Below, in pieces: positions 60,186-64,000 of a stretch of DNA of 64,000 nt (positions within the stretch are counted from its first letter, which is position 1; each line of letters begins with the position of its first letter). The translations under genes and the position numbers were made by a program. The notes under the pieces were generated by a model. That model had not been told where the DNA came from. It saw only the letters and a list, made by a program, of their open reading frames with translations, and did not search any database. Origin of the DNA: Cololabis saira (Eukaryota; Chordata; Actinopteri; Beloniformes; Belonidae). The stretch spans positions 44,515,368 through 44,579,367 of the forward strand of contig NC_084591.1 in assembly GCF_033807715.1 (NCBI RefSeq). Reading direction: 5' to 3'.

Positions 60186-62174
60186 CTAAAATAAAATAAA
60201 ATAAAATAAAACGTTTGTAAAGAAATTTCCAAGTGCTGAAAAAAACCTGGCGATTCTACCCTTCTTCTTGACTTTTCTTCTGACGCACAGCTCTTTTTTA
60301 AGACATCTAAGAACAGTGTAATCGAAACCTGGGTCCTTCTTGAGTACTGCCAGAAGAAGAGCCTCCTTTGAGCCAAACCTCGTGAGGAGGTATTTGACTA
60401 AGACCGTGGCGAGATCCTGCATGTTTTCCTCCACAATCCTGAGGGTGGCGTCATCAGTCACCACTTCAGTCATCACCATCTGTGACAGTCGTTTGGTTAT
60501 TACATTCATTTGTTGTCCCAGTGCTGATTTCCCACATTCGTGTTTATATTTGGATATAAGCCGCAACAGTAAAGCAGTGATGAGGCTGTTAATTAGATAC
60601 TCAGAAGAAGCTCGTTCCAATGACTTAGTAACATTTAAAAGCTTTGTGATGTCACTGAGTGCACCAGAAACGTTCTGGTTGTGAATGACTTCGTCCCACT
60701 GCTCATTCAACAGGCACAGGACTATTTGCTGCAGGAACTTTCCAACGGCATCTTCCGTCATGGCGTAGAGTTCCTCCAGAGCAACGTCATTCCTCATTTC
60801 TTTTATTTTGGGAAGGACAGAGTCAGATAATGATTTTCCAGGTGGAACAATGGGCTGTTTATAAACTTCAGCAGTTACCAGATTGCCATATACTTTATCC
60901 ACCAACTGTCTGGAAAACGTTTGCAACACACTGCAGTCTTTGATGTTTTCCAGGTCTCGTCGGAGCTCTGCAATCTTTCTTGAATGGATCATTTCCTCGA
61001 TGAAGTTTTCCACATCAGATTTGATGCTGTCGTTTGTGATGGGCTTCTCTTTTACCACATCAACTGCAATCAGCCGTGAATCTGTAGCTGCAGGTTCAGT
61101 TTCGAGGGTTTCTGGTACAGACTGTGGTAAATTAATGTCATATTCCTGCAGGGGAGGTTTTGCTCGCACTGAGTTGAGCCTCAGGAGGAACCTTTTCCCT
61201 CTTGTTTTACGGGCCTTCTTTAGTTCCTCCATCATTTTTTTGAAGTTTGTGTTGACAAACCCAGAGAACCTGCTTCTCCTTTGAGCTTCAGGGACTTCTT
61301 TCTTTATGGAGCATTTGCCAAAAAAAACTCTCAATTTATTCACCACCGATGTCAGATTCAGTCGGGGTTTATGCGAGAGCTTGGTTTCAGGACTTGGACT
61401 GACACTTTCCAAGTTCTCCAGGATGGTGTTAAAAATGTCAGCTGCAGCTTTTGTACAGGAGGGGGTGTGAGTTGGGCGGAAGACTTCATGCTCTTGAGCG
61501 GCGTTTGGTGCCCATTTATGAAGTATGTCTTCAATACTCTCAGGTGCTAAGGCCATTTTAGATTTGATGCTGTCGTGGGACTGCCCCGACTCCTCTGAAT
61601 GATGTTTTAAAGTGGAAGTGGCGTTCACCCTCCGCATGCACGACCCCAAACATCTGGCGGTGAGACACACCATGCGGCCGAGCCGTTTCACATTTGATAT
61701 GAAGCCGCTGACATAAACAGAAGAGTCTGCTGGTAAAAGTGGGGTTTCCGTCACTACATTTATGAGAGAATTTACTTTCTCTTCAATTTCCTCCTCGGCC
61801 AATTTCGTCAGTTCTTCAGAGTCGCCGTTGTTTTCCAGTGCGACATTGAGAACTTGGGAGAAGGACGTGGAAAAGGCATTTCCGAGTTCTGTTTTTATCT
61901 CCACTCTAGCCGAGGCGGCCTGGCTCATATTTTTTGCCAGGTGCTGCCGAAACAGCGGTAGAAATCCTCTAATAATGTCTGCTGACACGGCTTGTATTAT
62001 CTCCGTGATCATGTCCAAGATAATGGCCCGCGTGTCCAGATCAATGGTTCCAGCAGCCAGCAGCTGCCACTGTGCTTCTGACAGTTTCTCCAGGTTTTTA
62101 CCAACAACTGGACGGAGATATTCTTCTCTGACCAAGAAGGTCTTTTTCATTTGGATTCCTGCTTGCTGCATCAT
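60186..62174 (-). CDS. Uncharacterised 662-aa helical protein, single-exon ORF
   Basis: An uninterrupted 662-codon frame, by far the longest non-repetitive ORF here. It starts MMQQAGIQMKKTFLV; an in-frame TGA lies about 30 bp upstream, so this is the first usable ATG pair. The second ATG has A at -3. The predicted character is mostly alpha-helical with many Leu/Ile/Val heptad-like patterns and no signal peptide. A basic patch lies at about residues 285-345 (QRRSRFSGF, KKARKTRGKRFLLRLNS). The C-terminus is basic then aromatic and hydrophobic (RIARFFSALGNFFTN then LFYFILF). The last residues are encoded by a (TTTTA)n microsatellite ending in TAG. I do not recognise the family. Alternatives are an intronless lineage-specific gene, a retrocopy, or one long exon of a larger gene. 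Confidence 0.8.
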   Translation of the reverse strand: MMQQAGIQMKKTFLVREEYLRPVVGKNLEKLSEAQWQLLAAGTIDLDTRAIILDMITEIIQAVSADIIRGFLPLFRQHLAKNMSQAASARVEIKTELGNAFSTSFSQVLNVALENNGDSEELTKLAEEEIEEKVNSLINVVTETPLLPADSSVYVSGFISNVKRLGRMVCLTARCLGSCMRRVNATSTLKHHSEESGQSHDSIKSKMALAPESIEDILHKWAPNAAQEHEVFRPTHTPSCTKAAADIFNTILENLESVSPSPETKLSHKPRLNLTSVVNKLRVFFGKCSIKKEVPEAQRRSRFSGFVNTNFKKMMEELKKARKTRGKRFLLRLNSVRAKPPLQEYDINLPQSVPETLETEPAATDSRLIAVDVVKEKPITNDSIKSDVENFIEEMIHSRKIAELRRDLENIKDCSVLQTFSRQLVDKVYGNLVTAEVYKQPIVPPGKSLSDSVLPKIKEMRNDVALEELYAMTEDAVGKFLQQIVLCLLNEQWDEVIHNQNVSGALSDITKLLNVTKSLERASSEYLINSLITALLLRLISKYKHECGKSALGQQMNVITKRLSQMVMTEVVTDDATLRIVEENMQDLATVLVKYLLTRFGSKEALLLAVLKKDPGFDYTVLRCLKKELCVRRKVKKKGRIARFFSALGNFFTNVLFYFILF
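60190..60210. repeat. (TTTTA)n microsatellite forming the ORF 3' end
   Basis: AAAATAAAATAAAATAAAAT on the plus strand. It encodes the last residues of the 662-aa protein, so length changes would alter or extend the C-terminus. Confidence 0.85.
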
Positions 62175-62486
62175 AAACTTGTACCGTTTTTCCTGTCGTG
62201 TGCTTCAAAGGACGCCGACTCGGTTGTGAAACTGAAAAAAAGAAGACAGACTCGGACTCGGACGGCTTTGACGCACACACCAATGACGTCACCCGCCTCA
62301 TAGAACAAATTACAATCCTCGCGCATGCGTCAAGCTGCCGAACGGAAAGGAAGATTGTTTTTTTTTTTAAGTTTTATTTATTTCAATTTCAGAAAATACA
62401 ATAACATTAACAAAAAGCACAGAAGCGAAAGCTGAACCCTGAAATAGCTCTTATAAAGTGTTCACTTCTCGGCAACCACATCCCCG
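62175..62486. promoter_or_regulatory. Candidate bidirectional promoter with CRE and NRF1-like site
   Basis: It lies between the minus-strand ATG (62,174) and a plus-strand candidate first exon (62,487). It contains a perfect CRE palindrome TGACGTCA (62,284-62,291) and CGCGCATGCGTC (62,320-62,331), which fits the NRF1 consensus at most positions. CpGs cluster here compared with the surroundings. No clear TATA box was seen at a useful position. The function is inferred from motifs and divergent ORFs. Confidence 0.5.
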
Positions 62487-62511
62487 ATGTCTGAGACGGA
62501 GAGTAAAACCG
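62487..62511 (+). CDS. Possible first coding exon (partial)
   Basis: ATGTCTGAGACGGAGAGTAA begins an eight-codon frame MSETESKT plus one base. It ends at G|GTGAGT, an excellent splice donor at 62,512. The short acidic N-terminus is common for housekeeping first exons. The rest of the gene would lie to the right; I could not identify a second exon. Confidence 0.35.
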
Positions 62512-62905
62512 GTGAGTTCCAGAGTCAGTGGATCATTCACAAGTGGAGCTGGTGGATTGTAGCGGAGCTGAAACTCTGCAGCTGCCGTGTGTCGGTGTTT
62601 ATGAGACACTTCACTCCCACATGTTCACCGGGGGTTGTTGTCACATTGTGAGTGTCTAAAATAAGAGGCTGTGAACGGGTGAATAGGAAAAAGCAGAGCC
62701 TATAAGTGGCTGAACTAAAGAAATAAACTATAGGAGCGCCATCCATTTATTTTAAGGAGTAACTCTGTCGTCAAAGGACAGCATACGGATGTTTGTGTTG
62801 TTCAGTTATGATGAAACAAACACAAACGTGACAGTACACTCGGTAAGTGCGTATAGAAGACAGTTGTGAAGCCGCAGCTGCCGCTTACGACCATACCGCC
62901 ATGAA
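62512..62905. other. No supportable gene
   Basis: Would be intron 1 of the plus-strand candidate. Only short frames occur, none with recognisable similarity. Confidence 0.4.
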
Positions 62906-62921
62906 CCAGCAGAGGGCGCTG
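62906..62921 (+). promoter_or_regulatory. CTCF-type motif
   Basis: CCAGCAGAGGGCGCTG matches the core vertebrate CTCF motif (CCASYAGRKGGCR) at every constrained position. It sits between the divergent promoter and the unassigned right end. Confidence 0.6.
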
Positions 62922-63022
62922 TTGCTACGTTTGGGAACATGTGCACATTCATCCTCGTTTGCTGCAAATCAGCTCCAGCTTCAGACGCGTAGCGTTCAAA
63001 TGCTCTTTCATGGAGCCTCGGA

Positions 63023-63057
63023 ACGTCATCAAAGACATGTGATGTCTTTGATGACGT
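63023..63057. repeat. Perfect 16-bp inverted repeat with CRE
   Basis: ACGTCATCAAAGACAT and its exact reverse complement are separated by GTG. The right arm runs into TGACGTCAC (CRE, 63,052-63,060); the left arm carries CGTCA. It could form a hairpin or cruciform, or be a paired bZIP site. Confidence 0.85.
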
Positions 63058-63061
63058 CACG

Positions 63062-64000
63062 AAGAATAGTGGAAGAGGAAGCACACGTAATAGCACACAT
63101 TAGAGTGAAGATGTATTTCTTTTCTTGTTATTATAAACAACACCAGAAAACCAGACACACACAGCTGTTTAAAAGCACAGCAGAAGTAGTGAAATCATTT
63201 TGCCACAGGACCATGAAAATATTATAACTGTAATGTCAATCTAACAACAAAAAATGCCATGTGAGGGAATTTGAAGACATTTCTAACTCATGCTGGTTCC
63301 AAAAAAAGTGGTCCGACAGGGAGCTGCGTTCAACACTTTATTTTACATGTGCAAATCTTCAAAAAACAACACCTACAATACCAGGGTGCTGAATGAGAGG
63401 TTAAAAAACAAGCTTGTGTATTATCAAAAACAACACATTAGGCTACTGGCGACAGAACAAACCATGCGGACACACACACTCAGGGGTGCAGATCCGATGT
63501 CAGGATTGGGGGGGGCACCAACGTGATTTTAATTTAAAATTTTTTGCCAATATGCAACTCATACCATGCCATAAATTGGTAAAGGCTCGCCAGAAAATAC
63601 TGCACAGGGAATCATTTATTGTGCTTACCTTTCTTGTTTATTTGTCCTAAACAGCCAACAGTGTGTGTCACTGCTTACTTAACTGTTATATTCCTAAATG
63701 ATAATTTTAAGGGTTTTGGGCATGTAGTGTCTACTCATCTCAAATTCTTCTCACCATCTTCCTTTTATCCTATGGGACTACTTTATGCACGATCAATTGA
63801 TATATGGATGAAATATGGAGCCCTAAACAAGTTGTTTAAACTAACTGATCATGTTTTAACACAGTTATGGTGGTAAACAGTTCTAAAAAAAAAAGGACCC
63901 ATTGCTAAGAGCACAATAAACACAGCACAAGTTGACCCAACATCAAATTTATTTACATAAATGTCCATGTTCGTTTTCATCTGTCATTTTCCAGGACTCC
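63062..64000. other. Unassigned right end
   Basis: AT-rich with only short ORFs (the longest about 85 codons) and no recognisable domain or RNA gene. CAGGATTGGGGGGGGCACCA near 63,501 resembles a degraded DNA transposon terminus, but that is a weak impression. Confidence 0.4.

Noticed and set aside
60340..61550. Plus-strand ORFs at 60,340, 60,883 and 61,281
   Set aside because: Antisense shadows of the 662-codon minus-strand ORF.
62098..62301. 67-codon minus-strand ORF overlapping the start of the 662-codon ORF
   Set aside because: Different frame, spans promoter DNA, composition typical of random GC-rich sequence.
63290..63876. Plus-strand ORFs of 78-85 codons at the right end
   Set aside because: Overlapping, low-complexity or AT-rich frames with no motif, start context or splice support.

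Overview
The window looks like teleost fish nuclear DNA. The non-LTR (LINE) relics, the hAT-like relic, the CA and CATACA microsatellites, the vertebrate-type nuclear tRNA and the sparse host coding all point that way; I cannot name the species. There are two domains: a tandem array (1 to about 58,241) and a more ordinary flank (58,242-64,000) with one long minus-strand ORF and promoter-like DNA.

Tandem array. The basic unit is 1,226 bp. Each full unit carries one 72-nt tRNA-Glu(CTC) gene on the minus strand, with a T5 pol III terminator just downstream, and a 28-nt orphan tRNA 3' end (T arm plus acceptor strand) 183 bp away. The rest is largely a degraded L2-like LINE on the same strand, which has lost its catalytic reverse transcriptase motif. 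I count 39 tRNA-Glu genes, all in one direction; 35 match the consensus and 4 carry substitutions. The short ORFs that recur through the array are LINE debris or shadows of it, not genes. The array runs off the left edge of the window.

Higher-order structure. Units are grouped into 2,452-bp dimers at the left (849-7,000), centre (33.4-38.4 kb) and right (49.6-55.7 kb). A 7,748-bp multi-unit block is duplicated (17,952-25,699 and 25,700-33,447). Inside these blocks are a unit with a 499-bp deletion that removed its tRNA (two copies) and a 5'-truncated LINE of a second family inserted with a 5-bp target duplication (five copies at the same site in the unit). One unit near 45.2 kb looks recombinant.

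LTR element. A 4.84-kb LTR retrotransposon (7,156-11,994, minus orientation) interrupts one unit. Its 676-bp LTRs appear identical by eye, the target duplication is AGTA, and it has a tRNA-Phe-like primer site and a polypurine tract. Its 3.5-kb interior has no recognisable gag or pol. Each LTR contains the 5' 45 nt of a tRNA-Gly(GCC).

Right flank. The array ends at a 17-bp GC-rich repeat, followed by a hAT-like N-terminal relic, microsatellites and the 3' end of another LINE. A 662-codon uninterrupted minus-strand ORF (60,186-62,174) is the best protein-coding candidate; I do not recognise the family. Upstream of it are a CRE and an NRF1-like site, then a possible first coding exon on the plus strand (62,487-62,511), which suggests a bidirectional promoter. 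A strong CTCF-type motif and a 16-bp perfect inverted repeat containing a CRE lie further right.
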